From Amoebophrya sp. A120 (taxonomy: Eukaryota; Sar; Dinophyceae; Syndiniales; Amoebophryaceae), in NCBI GenBank assembly GCA_905178155.1, contig CAJINV010000010.1:2402616-2466615 (forward strand): a DNA stretch of 64,000 nucleotides. Reading direction: 5' to 3'. Both the position numbers and the translations under genes were made by a program. Below are positions 46,144 through 57,002 of the stretch, piece after piece; the stretch's first letter is position 1; the number at the start of each line of letters is the position of its first letter. Below the pieces are notes generated by a model that searched no databases, was not told where the DNA came from, and was given only the letters and a program-made list of their open reading frames with translations.

Positions 46144-47638
46144 TTTTTAGATGGAGAAGTGGGGTTGAACAAATCAAATTGATCCTTGAATCTAGTAGAA
46201 CGGGTTAAGATTTTTCAAACAAATTTTGTGCTCAGGAATCGAATTTCGTCTACAACTCTTGTGTCGCTTGTTCCACTATGGGGCGGTGATTTTTGCTTTT
46301 GATTGCGCGTGCGGGTGGACAAAATTATGACGCGCGTACAACTTTTGTATGGGGAACAAAAAAACTCGATAAGTAGAATCGCAGTTTCATGAGGGCCTGA
46401 GATTGATGCAGCGCGTTGACGTCATCAACACCAAGCGAGGTTGTGTCACAAAAGCAGGCAACTTAATACTAGTACGGCTGCTCCTTTATTTGTCGGTGGA
46501 AAAAAATAACTCGCAGTGCCTCTGCAGTGCGTTCGGATCTTGTTTCGTTGCCTGTTGTCGAAGATTTTTATTTTTTCGAGCTGGACAAAGGAACAGAACC
46601 GAAGACAATGACAAAGGCTGCTACATCATATGTATGTCTGGTAAATGAACAAGTATAGCACGCCTCTGTTTTGCGTCACATGTTTCGACGCAGTCCAACA
46701 GTGTGCTGCAAAGTCGGTAGAAAACATATGAAATGTGTATAAAAAATTGATTTAATAAGTTTCAACGCTGTCACAACAGGTCGCGGACAAGCCTGGAGAT
46801 GGCTTGTTTTATAGTCCGGTTCGTGAAATTAATTGTCACCGCGAGCGTGTTGTCAGAAAGTCAAGTCCGCATAACTACTGCCGCCACAAATCCCCTCCGG
46901 GCCAACTGCCCAAAAGTAGACAATAGCAGATCTGCTGATGTGGAATCAAATTTTCAGCCACTAGACCATGCAACTCTGCGCTGATACAGACTTGCAACTA
47001 CACCTTCTAGCAACTACTACAACAGAGGGAGGACATCTTCGTTGTGGCCACAACGAACTGGTGGCCCCTAGTACTTCCATGCATTTCTAGTAAGTCGCAA
47101 AAATGCATATGCAACTACAGGAAGATGGTTCATTATACACCGAGGATATGATGAAAAACCGGCGGTTTTACGCACCTGGATCCTCACCGCAGCCTCGCGT
47201 TTTATCAAAGCGAAAATAGTGTTAACAACGGTTCATTTTCGTTTTTTTGTACAGGAGGGGACAATTGACATTGAGCGAAGATCAAGACAAGTCGACAAAA
47301 GACAGTTTCGGCAGGACGTCGAGACATGACACGTTGAAATAGTACTAAACCTCAAAAGCCGTCGTGGCAAGAGCAGGCTGGCGAAACGGAAACACCCAAA
47401 AACAAGTCCGATAGAATTTTTGAATATTCTGCCGTAATTTGTACAGAAAGACGAAGTCTTGTGGCGCCGAAGCGAAGCGAAGTAAATGCTATGCTGTGCA
47501 TGATCCAAATTGTACACCAGTATGCGAATAAAAATTGCGATTCATTCTATCGCGAAGATAAAATTACGCCTACGGCCGGTAAACATGACAAGTAGCAGTG
47601 GGTCGCTATGGTACTCCACGCCTTTAGCAATATCGCCA
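46144..47638. other. Intergenic region between CDPK end and HEAT-gene start
   Basis: About 1.5 kb without introners. The small frames at 46403-46648 and 46799-46984 (plus) and 47233-47517 (minus) show no family motifs. Confidence 0.5.
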
Positions 47639-50600
47639 CTAGGACAGCATCAACGACTTGAACTCCGCAAACGTGATCGCCTGCTCCTTGGAGGCGGACG
47701 GTGGTCGTTCGCTCACCACCTCAGCTACCATCTGCTCGAGCTGGTCGCGGGTGTTAGACGTGAGAATTTCCGCCATGTCGTCAACCGAAAGCTTGCCCGA
47801 CTTTGTCGTATCCATCAAAGCGAAGACCGCTTCCAAAATTTTCTCGTGCTTGTCAACCTGGGGACGAGATTTGGTTATTGTTTCTACTCATGCGGATACT
47901 ATTATGGACAAGAAAAAAATGTGGAGATTTATTTTGTCATGCAGAAACCACTACAGTAGCAGAAGTACCTGCTCAATGTCGATCGTCGCGGCCAGAAACT
48001 CGATAAAGTCCAGGGCGTCGGACTGGTTGGTGTCCAGAAACGGCATCACCTCATCGACGAAGTTTTCCGGTAGGACTAGATTTTTTTCCTATCCAGGAAA
48101 AAAAACTGCGCAAGTGCAACTTTGTAGGAAGAGCAGCATCACAGAGAAAACCTGTCATGCGCAGCTAGTATGTGGAAACACGCATGAAAGTAGCCTATGA
48201 AGACGCAGATCCGCCCGCATGGCAATGTAACAGTTTTGCATTTTGTGCATCACAGAACTAAGTACACTTACACATTTTTTTTCTTGCATATTTCTTCCAA
48301 CGCCTTCACCAACTGCTTCTTCGTCAGCGCCCCCTCGCCAGACTTGTCCAACTGTCGAAAGGTGACCCGGTACAATCTCGTATCTTCCCCATCCGTTCCG
48401 CACAAGTGTGCGAAAATGAACCGCCCGACCCGCTTTAAAGCCGGCATCTGCACAAACTCCGTCATTTTCTCGATCAGTTTCCCGTCGAACGCTTGCTGGG
48501 CGGATGAGGAACTTGTTTGCTCGACATAATTGCCTTTTGATGCAGTTCCACCGTTTTGATGCGTCTCGGGACAGTAGTCCATGGGACTGTAGCTTCTCAG
48601 GATAAAAGGGTGGGACAGGGCCTCCGCCGCGGTTATTCTGTCCTTCGGCTCGTATTGCAGCATTTTCCCAAGTAGATCCCGCGCTTCGGCCGACATGTTG
48701 TTTTCCGTTCGCTTCCACTCCTGTTCCAGGTAGAGTAAGTCCAAAATCTGCGTTTCACACAACTTGTCACAGTCGTGCGTGAACAGCGGCTCGCCCATCA
48801 GCAACGCCCACAAAATCACTCCCAGCGACCAGATGTCACATTGCCGGTCGTAGGTTTCGCCTTTCAGCATTTCCGGCGACATGTAGGCGATGGTTCCGAC
48901 CGGGGTGGTATGCATTGCAAAAGTTTTCTATCATGTCGTATTAGCATATACAAATTTTCATTTTGTCAGCATGTTGAGTCGTAAAAATAATGCAATTTGT
49001 AGTGCTGGTTTCGCTTAGAAAGCGCCTTTGTTATGCGTGACTACAACTAGTACGAGTGGATAGTGCTTTTGCAGTGCATAGGTAGCTGCGCGGTGGTCGG
49101 GGTCGTCGGAAGATGAGTGGCGCTCATGAATGTGCACAACTCGTCCCCCTCCCCCTCATTAGTATAGCATAAACAGCAATACAAGCATCAGCAAGAGTCC
49201 CGGTTTTGCATGACACATTTGCACTGGATTGTAGTTCTATTTGGGCTACCAGAACTTGTCATGCAACCGGTGCCAAGAGGTATAGGGTGAATTGGGTATT
49301 TTGCATGACAAATGTGGGGGACGACGAGTTGTGCACTCTCCTAGTGCTGCGCTGGTTTGTAGAACTCCGACAACCCCAAGTCGATCATTTGCAAGGCCGA
49401 TTTTGGGGAGGAGGTGGAAAACATGAAATTCTCCGGCTTGATATCTCGATGGATGATGTTGTGAGAGTGGCAGCACAGCACCGCTTTCAGCATGTGCCGT
49501 AGGAGTTATGCAGTGCAAAAGTATCGTACTCGTATAAATGCATTTACAAATGTTCTCAGCATGAGAAAATGCGGATTCACCTTAAGAAAAAAATTTGTAT
49601 TGCATGACTGCAATACGAGTACGATACTTTTGCACAGCATAGGAGTCGCCCGCACTCGATTTCCGAAAACCCGGAAATGGCGACCGGACCGGGATTGGAA
49701 GTGGTCATGGGGTTGTTGTTGTTGCCTGTGGTTGGAGATGAAGAGGCGGCCTTCAATATTGTTCCCTCTTTTGCATTTGGACTTCCCGCCGCCTCAAAAT
49801 CTTCGTCTTCTGCACCTACGACCCCGCTCCCATAGCCGTGCCCGTTTTCGCTTCCGTTACCCGTTTATGGATTGCAAAAGCATGCATCGCACTAGTATAA
49901 ATCGCATTACAAATTTTCTCAGCATGCAAATAAATTGAATTTGTCATGCTGTTTTACTTTGGAAAGGAAATTTGTCATGCGTAACTGCAATTAGTACGAG
50001 TACGATACTTTTGCACAGGATACCGTTATGTAGCTGTCGTTGTCGGATTCCAGTACATTCACGATGTGGTCAAACAGGTCCGGCTATCAGATGCAAATAT
50101 GTCTAGATCGGTAACATTGCAAGAGACCACTTGTCATGCGGGTTCTCCATGACGTACGAGGTCTGGAATGCAGGGCCTAGCATGACAGATTCTGTGAGAT
50201 TACGATCATGCCTATCTTGCATGAGAAATTCCCTCTCACCTTGGTGAAAAGTGGGCAACTTTTGGTAATCCTGCAACACAGATTTTTGCACGATCGTCCA
50301 GAACTAGCATCACAAGTTGCAGGCTTCCAGGAGGCCTAGACATATTTGCAATGCCTACCGGCCCCCGGCACAGTTCGAAAATTAAAACGTACTGCTCTGG
50401 TTCGTCGAAGTACTCCACTAGCTTCACGATGTGCGGCATCCTATGTAAAAACGTCCCCACACCAGAGTTGTAATGCAGATTTGCAAAGACAGGAAGACTT
50501 GTAATGCGCATCCTCATGAGAGCCATTTCCAATCGTGTTTTGTAATTTGTGATGCTCTGAACAGGATGAGCAGATGAATCTGGTATGCGGCTGCACTTGC

Positions 50601-52045
50601 TAACCTGCACTACACTTCGGAGTGCAACTTGTCGTGCGTGACTCACAAAACTCCCACGTTTGTGTTGCAAAATCCCCATCCTGACTCTGGTGTGGGGACG
50701 TTTTTACATAGGATATGCGGGTGGTCCAACTCGATCAGCATCTCCACCTCGTTTTCGAACAATTTTTGATCTTCGACGGCCAATTTTGGGATCTGCTTCG
50801 CCGCGCGCTGAATCCCCGTTTCCTTGTGGACGGCCTCGACAACGACCTGATAAAGAAATTTTGAATGCTAGTAGATCATGTACATTTGACAAGTTTTTAG
50901 TAGTAGACATGATAGGATCTGAATTTTCTTCGCGCATTCTTTGCAAATACGCCCTAGTAGAGTACCCCGCTCGCTCCCTCGCCGAGCTGCTTTGCTGGTG
51001 TGTACACCTCCTCAAAGTGCTGTTGGTTTTCCCGGACAATGTGCGATCTCTTGATGGAAATAGACGAAGCGGACCTTGTCAGAATCGACGAACCAGAAAT
51101 TTGCACCGACGTTGGGTTTATCAAATTCAAATATGTCTGGGCGTGGAAACTTGTGATGCTGGTCGGGGAATGATTAGGGTGCCGCAATTGCCGTTCCACC
51201 ATGACTAGTTTCTGAGGTGGTCGGTGTAGTCTATCGTGCATGACAGACTGCGTTTCCGCATGACAAAAAAGCGACGCTCTTGGCCAACATGCATGACAGA
51301 CTTGAGATTCATGCTGGCCGAGCATGGCAAGTCCTGCATTCTTCCGGACCCAGACATATTTGCATTTGATAGGGTTGTTGATCCTGTGAACGTAGTTTTC
51401 GTACGCAGTCCGTGACAATGGTTTCCCGGTCCCAATCGTCGCGGTACTGATAGAAGAGGACGCACTTGCGGTAGCGCTAGGGGATGATGAAGAAGAAGAG
51501 CTAGACGAAGATGTTGAAGCGGCATTGAAAGCGCCCTCCTCGCATTTCACCAGTTGCTGACACCTCCTGTATGCCGAAGACGAGCCGTTGTGCCAACTCA
51601 ACACTGCGCTGACACCAGGGCGCTTGATCAAAGAACTGTGATGAAAGCCGTGCGTGGAGAAGGAACGGCGGTACTTGCTGGCTCCGGTGTGCTGAGCGTC
51701 GCTTCTCCTGCCGCGAACCCCACCGCCTCGGGAACCACCACCGATGACTGGCCGCCGCACTGAAGAATTTTCCTCTCCCGCCACAGCAGTTGCGGGTTGT
51801 GATAATCCTCGGGTCGTTCTTTTTTGCGGTCGATAAGTGGAGGTGGTACTTGTACCATTACCAGACATCAAATGTAGTTGTTCTGTGACAAAATCACAAA
51901 ACCCGAACTGCGCGCCGGAAGCCGCTGAAGAGAGCGGAAACACAAAATCACCGGCATCGCTTCTTTTCCGCAGGGTGTGGCGGTTGGCTGCTGTGGTAGA
52001 GAGAAGCGCCACGGGGCAATTTTTCGGGACCACCAGCTGCGCCAT
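47639..52045 (-). CDS. Calcium-dependent protein kinase (CDPK)
   Basis: The start is ATG 52045. A Ser/Arg-rich N-terminal extension of about 230 residues (including a poly-Ser run) precedes the kinase: QLGEGASG joined by the ordinary intron 50965-50847 to VVVEAVHKETGIQRAAKQI (ATP lysine), LIELDHPHI joined across introner A10 to VKLVEYFDEPEQYVLIFEL, HNIIHRDIKPENFMF (catalytic loop), MIDLGLSEFY (DLG instead of DFG), GTIAYMSPEMLKG, DIWSLGVILWALL. The family autoinhibitory junction follows, then EF-hands: LDKSGEGALTKKQ, LDTNQSDALDFIEF, MDTTKSGKLSVDDM and a worn fourth (ASKEQAITFAEF). A Gly/Asn/Ser-rich insert (49865-49642) lies before the catalytic loop. Introns: B26, A10, B25, G6, G5, I2, G4, D5 plus ordinary introns at 50965-50847 and 47968-47858. 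CDPKs transduce calcium signals in alveolates and plants. Confidence 0.92.
48091..48290. mobile_element. Introner D5
   Basis: Family D arms. Repeat TTTCC/TTTCT. Between EF-hands of the CDPK gene. Confidence 0.88.
48909..49080. mobile_element. Introner G4
   Basis: Family G, diverged, ends TATGCATTGCAAAAG and CTTTTGCAGTGCATA. Repeat GGTGG/GGTAG. CDPK gene. Confidence 0.85.
49125..49343. mobile_element. Introner I2
   Basis: Family I arms (GTGCACAACTCGTCCCCCTC / GACGACGAGTTGTGCAC). Flanking repeat imperfect. CDPK gene. Confidence 0.85.
49507..49641. mobile_element. Introner G5
   Basis: Family G arms. Direct repeat GGAGT. CDPK gene, just before the catalytic loop. Confidence 0.9.
49866..50022. 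mobile_element. Introner G6
   Basis: Family G arms. Direct repeat CCGTT. CDPK gene. Confidence 0.9.
50085..50357. mobile_element. Introner B25
   Basis: Family B, diverged arms. Direct repeat CCGGC. CDPK gene. Confidence 0.87.
50437..50715. mobile_element. Introner A10
   Basis: Family A arms. Direct repeat TGCGG. CDPK gene between DHPH and IVKLVEYF. Confidence 0.9.
51119..51371. mobile_element. Introner B26
   Basis: Family B arms. Direct repeat GGGTT. First intron of the CDPK gene. Confidence 0.9.
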
Positions 52046-52676
52046 GGTCTTGATGCTCCTGCTGCTGCGCGTGGAGTACAGTGTCAGCTTCGCTCGTCGC
52101 TGAACGCAGGAGGCGCGCCGGGAGTCATTGTGTACTACTTTTGCTGCTCGTAATAGTCACAGATTACTGCTCTCTCAACAACGTCGTACGTGGACGTGCG
52201 TTTCCAGGAAATCGCTCTCAGGTTTGTTTTTTAACGTGCTCCGTGTCGAAAGCACAAACAAGTAAGAAATGTGAGACGGCAGGAAATTCTTGAACGGCGT
52301 CGATGAATTTATGCGCAGTGTAAAAATCATGATGGGAAAAAAGCACTATGGGTCGTCCTTGGGGAATGTGAAAAACTTTGTTGCGCTAATAAAGCGAGAA
52401 TTACTTCTAGTGCCGTGCGCGTTTCCAATAATTGTCAACATTCATAATTTTCTTCCACGATACTAGCACCGACGACCAATAGACGACTTACTTGTCATCA
52501 CGTTTGTTCTCGCTCCTTCAAGAAAAGAACATTCCTGTTTTTTCCTCTTCGTGACAGAGAACAATAGCAGAGCTCCATGATGGAGGTATCTACACCTCTT
52601 GCTTATTTTCACAGTGATTTTTGCGCTATTGCATGCAGAATGGTCTACTTGACAAAAGGATTACGATGAATTGTTG
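52046..52676. other. Intergenic region upstream of the CDPK
   Basis: No gene recognised. It carries the CDPK promoter/leader and the uS17 3' end. Confidence 0.5.
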
Positions 52677-53759
52677 TCACTGGTAGGCAGAGTTCGCGAC
52701 TGTATTTTGTTCTACTTGGCCAGTGTCATTACTGTCCGCATCGAAATCTGGTGGCACGTAGTGCAAATTCCTAGCATCTGACCCCCGCAAACTGCCTTCA
52801 TCCCGGGGCTCGCGGTAGAGCACTTTTGTTAGCGCGTAGGTTTTCCACGGGCCAAGTCGGTACCTGTGATATAAAAACACAATTTGTGATGTTGCAGAGG
52901 CACGGAGGTAAAAGCGATTTTGTCATGCAGAAACAGCATATGTAATGAATTTCAATACCCGAGCGGCTGCACCCGGACGACGTCCCCCAACCGCGCCTCA
53001 TTCTGCTCGTCATGCGCCCATATCTTTTTCGCGTAGCGAAACGCTTTCTTATACCGCATCACGTACATCCATCTATCGCAGGCCACGCGGATGTATCAAA
53101 TGCAAAAATGTCTGCGTCTGGAAGAATGCAAGTCTGTCATGCTCGGCCGGCAATGCACAAAGGTCTGTCATGCTTGTTGCCCTACAACGCCACCGTTTGT
53201 TATGCAAAAAGGCAATTTGTCATGCGCTTAATGCTAGACGTAGCCACCCAGAAACTTGTCATGCGCGGCTCCGCAATACAGTTTGCGTATCATTCGGACA
53301 TTAGCACGACAAGTTTCCCGACCCAGACGTATTTGCAATGCATAGGATGGATTTTGGGTGCTTGTCGTTTACCACGTACCCCACCATTTCGTTGTTTGGG
53401 TTTTTGTTCTTCAGCGCAATTTATGCATTGCAAATATGTCTGGGTCTGGAAACTTGTGATGCGAGGAAGGGAATAGTGACCACACTTAAATGCGCTGCAA
53501 AGCATGACAAGTTTTGTTCCCATGGTTCTGAGTTGCGTAATCCGCATGAGAAACTGCGTGTTTGCATGACAGGCAAGGAGAGCTCTTTGCGGCCACGCAA
53601 TACACACCTCAAACTCATGCCAGACTAGCATGACAAGTCTCGCAATCTCCCAGACCCAGACATATTTGCATTTGATACAATTCGCAAGTAGCCCGCCGTC
53701 TGTCGCTGCCAGTACTTGTAGTGCCAGGAGAACTGGGAGGGTGCGGAAGGGTGGAACAT
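52677..53759 (-). CDS. Mitochondrial-type small-subunit ribosomal protein uS17
   Basis: The start is ATG 53759 ([17 protein letters not shown]). Spliced across introners B28 and B27 and the ordinary intron 52957-52864, the protein reads [72 protein letters not shown], matching the uS17 OB-fold pattern (MAHDE..GD.VRI..PLS). The [12 protein letters not shown] form and the extra N- and C-terminal parts resemble organellar rather than cytosolic uS17. The C-terminal tail of about 35 residues after LYREPRDEG is acidic and not part of the fold. All three junctions restore the frame, which makes this gene a good test of the introner splicing model. Confidence 0.85.
53094..53344. mobile_element. Introner B27
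   Basis: Family B arms. Direct repeat GGATG. uS17 gene, join [10 protein letters not shown]. Confidence 0.92.
53422..53677. mobile_element. Introner B28
   Basis: Family B arms. Direct repeat CAATT. uS17 gene, join LRI-ALKNKN. Confidence 0.92.
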
Positions 53760-54373
53760 TTTCTCTTCGTATGATAATTTTGTTTTTTTTCAGAATGTAT
53801 GAAAATTAAGTCGAATGAAAAGCAATGCTCAGTAAACCGAGATGTTGAGAGGAACGAACCGAGTACGCATAAGATGATCTTGAGAATTGATCGACAAAAA
53901 CTAGGCAAAAAAAGTTTCTCGATCAAACGCGAAAAAACAAGTAGATGAATTCAAGAAATCGTCCTAGCACTTACGCCTTAAACGAATTGAGTCGCGCAGC
54001 GGTTGCACAACGCGCACGACATGTGTCACGCTCAGTGAAGCTGAAGTCGTGGTGCGCACGACATAAGCGCTGGATCATCCTGCGGCGGTGATAAACCTGC
54101 TCTTAAAGTCGTGCGGTTATTGCCGCACCGGAACTCTGGTGAACAGACGGCGTGCAACTGCTTGGCAAATTTCAAGCGGGCCGTATCTGTCTGCACCCCG
54201 GCTGCGGAGATCGTTTTGAAATTCATTTTTTCGTTGCTCTCGCACTTCCAACGCAAAAAAAGCCTTACGGAAAATTTAGTACCGTTGTGATCACAAACTA
54301 TAGCACATCAAAATGTGAAAGTCTATGACTTTCGCTTCCATTTGTTCATCTTCATCCCAGAAACCAAGATTAT

Positions 54374-54437
54374 ATCAGACCTGACGGAAGGAAACGAGGG
54401 AAAAACATTCCCCAAGTCTCCTGCGTCAGATCGTCAC
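54374..54437 (-). promoter_or_regulatory. Candidate SECIS element in the 3' untranslated region
   Basis: About 120 nt after the stop, the minus strand has GTGAC followed by GATCTGACG, which pairs with CGTCAGGTC (9 pairs, one G-U), followed by TGAT. This supplies the UGA/GA core flanks expected of a SECIS, with a further AGGAGAC/GTTTCCT helix above. I cannot place the usual apical AAR with certainty. A weaker alternative with ATGA and TGAT flanks lies at about 54308-54350. Confidence 0.4.
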
Positions 54438-54554
54438 TACTTTCCTTTATCTAGTGAAGTCTGCATCACAGATAATTCCTCGTCGGCTGCAACCTGCTCC
54501 CTTTTCCGTTCGCTTTTCTCGCATGACAGACTCCTTTTGTGCTCCTCATCCCGC

Positions 54555-56325
54555 ATTACAAATCCCCCTTTGTCGCTTCCGCGAAATCATCCAGATCGTC
54601 GTCCGTTTCGTCCTTTGGCGGTACGTATGCACTGCAACTATCTCTGGGTCTGGATTTGTGATGCGAAATTTCAAAGACAACGATATCTGTATTGCATGAA
54701 GGGGATAATTTTTAGCCAGTTTCTTTGTCGTACTGGAGGGCAGCTTGTCGTGCAAAATAGGAATGACAATGAAGATGAACTCGCAATTATAAGACCCGAA
54801 AAATAATTTGTGATGCGTTCATGCCGTACATAGGACTGATTTGTAATCGACAAAAGGCTCTGCATGCCTCTCATCCAGAGGACCTCCCAGACATATTTGC
54901 ATTGCATAGCACGTGCGTGAACCCGTACTTTTTCATCTGATAGAGTATGAGTTGATGTGGAGAGCATGCAATACAAACATCCAATGTCATCGGAAAAACT
55001 GCATGACAAACAGCAAACAGGCAAGTGGCAAAAAAAACTTTCTCCTGGTGCGAAAAGAACTCCTATTATACCACGTCGTGGATCTCTGTCCTCTTCATTT
55101 TGTCCAAGGGTATCTTATGAATTACAAAAGTACCGTACTCGTATAAATGCATGACAAATTCCCTCAGCGTGAGAAATACAATTTGTAATGCGGATTTGAG
55201 AAAAAAATTTGTAGTGCATGATTGCAATTACTACGAGTACGATACAACTTTTGCACATGATATATCTTCGCCATTAACAAGTCCTCGGTGTTATGCATCG
55301 CAAACATGTCTGACTCTGGATTTGTGATGCGAAAGTTGAAAACCAGAAAGATTTCTGACGCATGAAGAGGATTGGCTTGTTTTTTTGTCGTGATCCTGAA
55401 AGGCAGTTTGTCATGCAAAACACGGCAGAGGTCGCAGTTTGCCATGCAAGACTCAGCAACATGAATTCGCTGCGAGTCTTCCCAGACCCAGACTACATAT
55501 CTGCATTGGATAACTGTCGTAAAGTTTCAGCTCGGGTACGGTATGGAGAGCTGTTGGAAAACTTGGTTTGTCATGCATAAAGCCGCATTATGAGATGCAT
55601 CTGTCATGCAGGTTTCTGGTAGATGAATGTGAAAGGATGGAGAAGTCGTGAAAGCATGCAGTGCATGACAAACCTTGCCTGCGCATTACAGGTTTCATAC
55701 GAGAGGCCCGAAATGTACTCGATTTTCAAATCCTTGTACCCGTCAGCATGACCTGTGGTGTTTTGCTTGCGCTTTGTGCAATACAAAGTACTCACGCAGT
55801 TGGTTGGATGAAACTTGTCATCCACACATTCCCTGGACACACCTAGCTTGTCATGCGTACACTGCAATACAACATCAAAGCACTACTTCCTTACCTGGCT
55901 CCTGTAGGAAGCTTTTCACCTCGGGTAGACTGTTCAGTCGTCAGCCCCGGCAGCTCTGGATCACCGCCCGCTTTGGCGAAACGTCAAACGATATCAAATG
56001 CAAATATGTCTGGGTCTGGAAGAATGCGAGTTTGTCTTGCTTGTCTGGCATGAATCATAAATCTGTGATGCATGAGGGGGCAACGGGCCTCTTGCTTGTC
56101 ATGGAAAAACGCAGGTTTGCCATGAGGAAAACGAAACACAATAGCAGCCCAAAAATTTGTCATGCTTGGCTGCGTATCGTAGTGCGCCCACCACTAAGAT
56201 TTTAGCATCACAAGTTTCCAGACCCAGACATATTTGCAATGGATAAACGAAGGGAGCGGCTCCCCGAACGCAGAGAGGGTGGCGGTCGCGAGGACCGCGA
56301 GACAAAACGCGAACAGTTTCTGCAT
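54555..56325 (-). CDS. SELENOM: Selenoprotein M-like thioredoxin-fold protein with in-frame UGA (Sec)
   Basis: The start is ATG 56325, with a signal peptide (MQKLFAFCLAVLATATLSA). After introner B31 the frame continues FDVSPKRAVIQSC-R-G-U-RLNSLPEVKSFLQEP, where U is UGA at 55943-55941. C-x-x-U followed by RLNxLPEVKxF is the selenoprotein M signature. The ordinary intron 55894-55753 leads to GYKDLKIEYISG, then TVPELKLYD, NTEDLLMAKI, PLDKMKRTEIHDV, the ordinary intron 55071-54937, MKKYGFTHV, and PPKDETDDDLDDFAEATKGDL with TAA at 54557-54555. The final KGDL resembles an ER-retrieval tetrapeptide. It is predicted to be an ER-lumen redox protein. Introners: B31, K1, B30, G7, B29. The exact splice at K1 is not resolved. 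Reading UGA as stop would truncate the protein just before its conserved part. Confidence 0.85.
54626..54908. mobile_element. Introner B29
   Basis: Family B, diverged. Repeat GTACG/GCACG. Selenoprotein gene, join FTHV-PPKDE. Confidence 0.87.
55116..55262. mobile_element. Introner G7
   Basis: Family G arms. Direct repeat TATCT. Selenoprotein gene, join MAKI-PLDKM. Confidence 0.9.
55292..55511. mobile_element. Introner B30
   Basis: Family B, diverged arms. Imperfect repeat. Selenoprotein gene, join KLYD-NTEDLL. Confidence 0.85.
55550..55699. mobile_element. Introner K1
   Basis: Unlike families A-J: arms AACTTGGTTTGTCATGC and GCATGACAAACC, then TTACAGGTTTCATA. Repeat GAGAG. Selenoprotein gene; precise splice unresolved. 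Confidence 0.6.
55941..55943 (-). other. In-frame UGA, predicted selenocysteine codon
   Basis: The codon lies in C-R-G-[UGA]-R-L-N-S-L-P-E-V-K. The frame on both sides is conserved with selenoprotein M. Confidence 0.82.
55992..56245. mobile_element. Introner B31
   Basis: Family B arms. Direct repeat AACGA. Selenoprotein gene, join PLPSF-DVSPKR. Confidence 0.92.
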
Positions 56326-57002
56326 CTTCTTTCTGTGAACTTAAAGTATATTTCAATTTCTTCGAAAAAAGTGTTTGCACGTAAAGAAAAAACTCGGATG
56401 ATCCACAAAACTCTTTTCAACAAACTGTACTCGAACAAGTGCCACAGGTTGTGACGAAAAAGCAAATCAGCGGTATGAACCGCTGCAAAGAACGCAGAAC
56501 AACAAAGCTCAGCAGCACTAATGGAAGAAGATCTCGGTCCTTTTCTTGAAGACAAGAAAAGGACAATTGTCGCACAGAGCAGAAGATCTTGAAACGCAGA
56601 AAATACTTAAAATATGAAAATGATCCAAAACCACACGAAACACACTTGCTCGTCACGAAGCGTGCACCAAAACTTTTGACCACACATAGAAGAGCAACCC
56701 AGAGACGAGAACAAAAGCGCCTGATGTCACTTCAGCCGACAAAGAACGAATGTCGAAAAATAATTAGTGGAACGACTAGACGGAGAAAGATGACAAGAGC
56801 TCTTTCAGATTTGTACAAAGTTTATTTTCCAAATGTGGTTTGATGGTCGTGTAGTTCACAATTCGTGTTTATTTCTAGCGTTGGTACTATGACTCATCAA
56901 CATCTTTTGTATCTTGATTTTGCGCGTCATTTCTTCTATTTTGCGCCCTTGGCACCTGATGTTGTCTGTCTCGTGTGCTACCTATGGAGGTAATAGACCA
57001 CT
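56326..57002. other. Intergenic region upstream of the selenoprotein gene
   Basis: A-rich on the plus strand. The frames at 56589-56843 (plus) and 56417-56683 (minus) have no recognisable motif. Confidence 0.5.
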
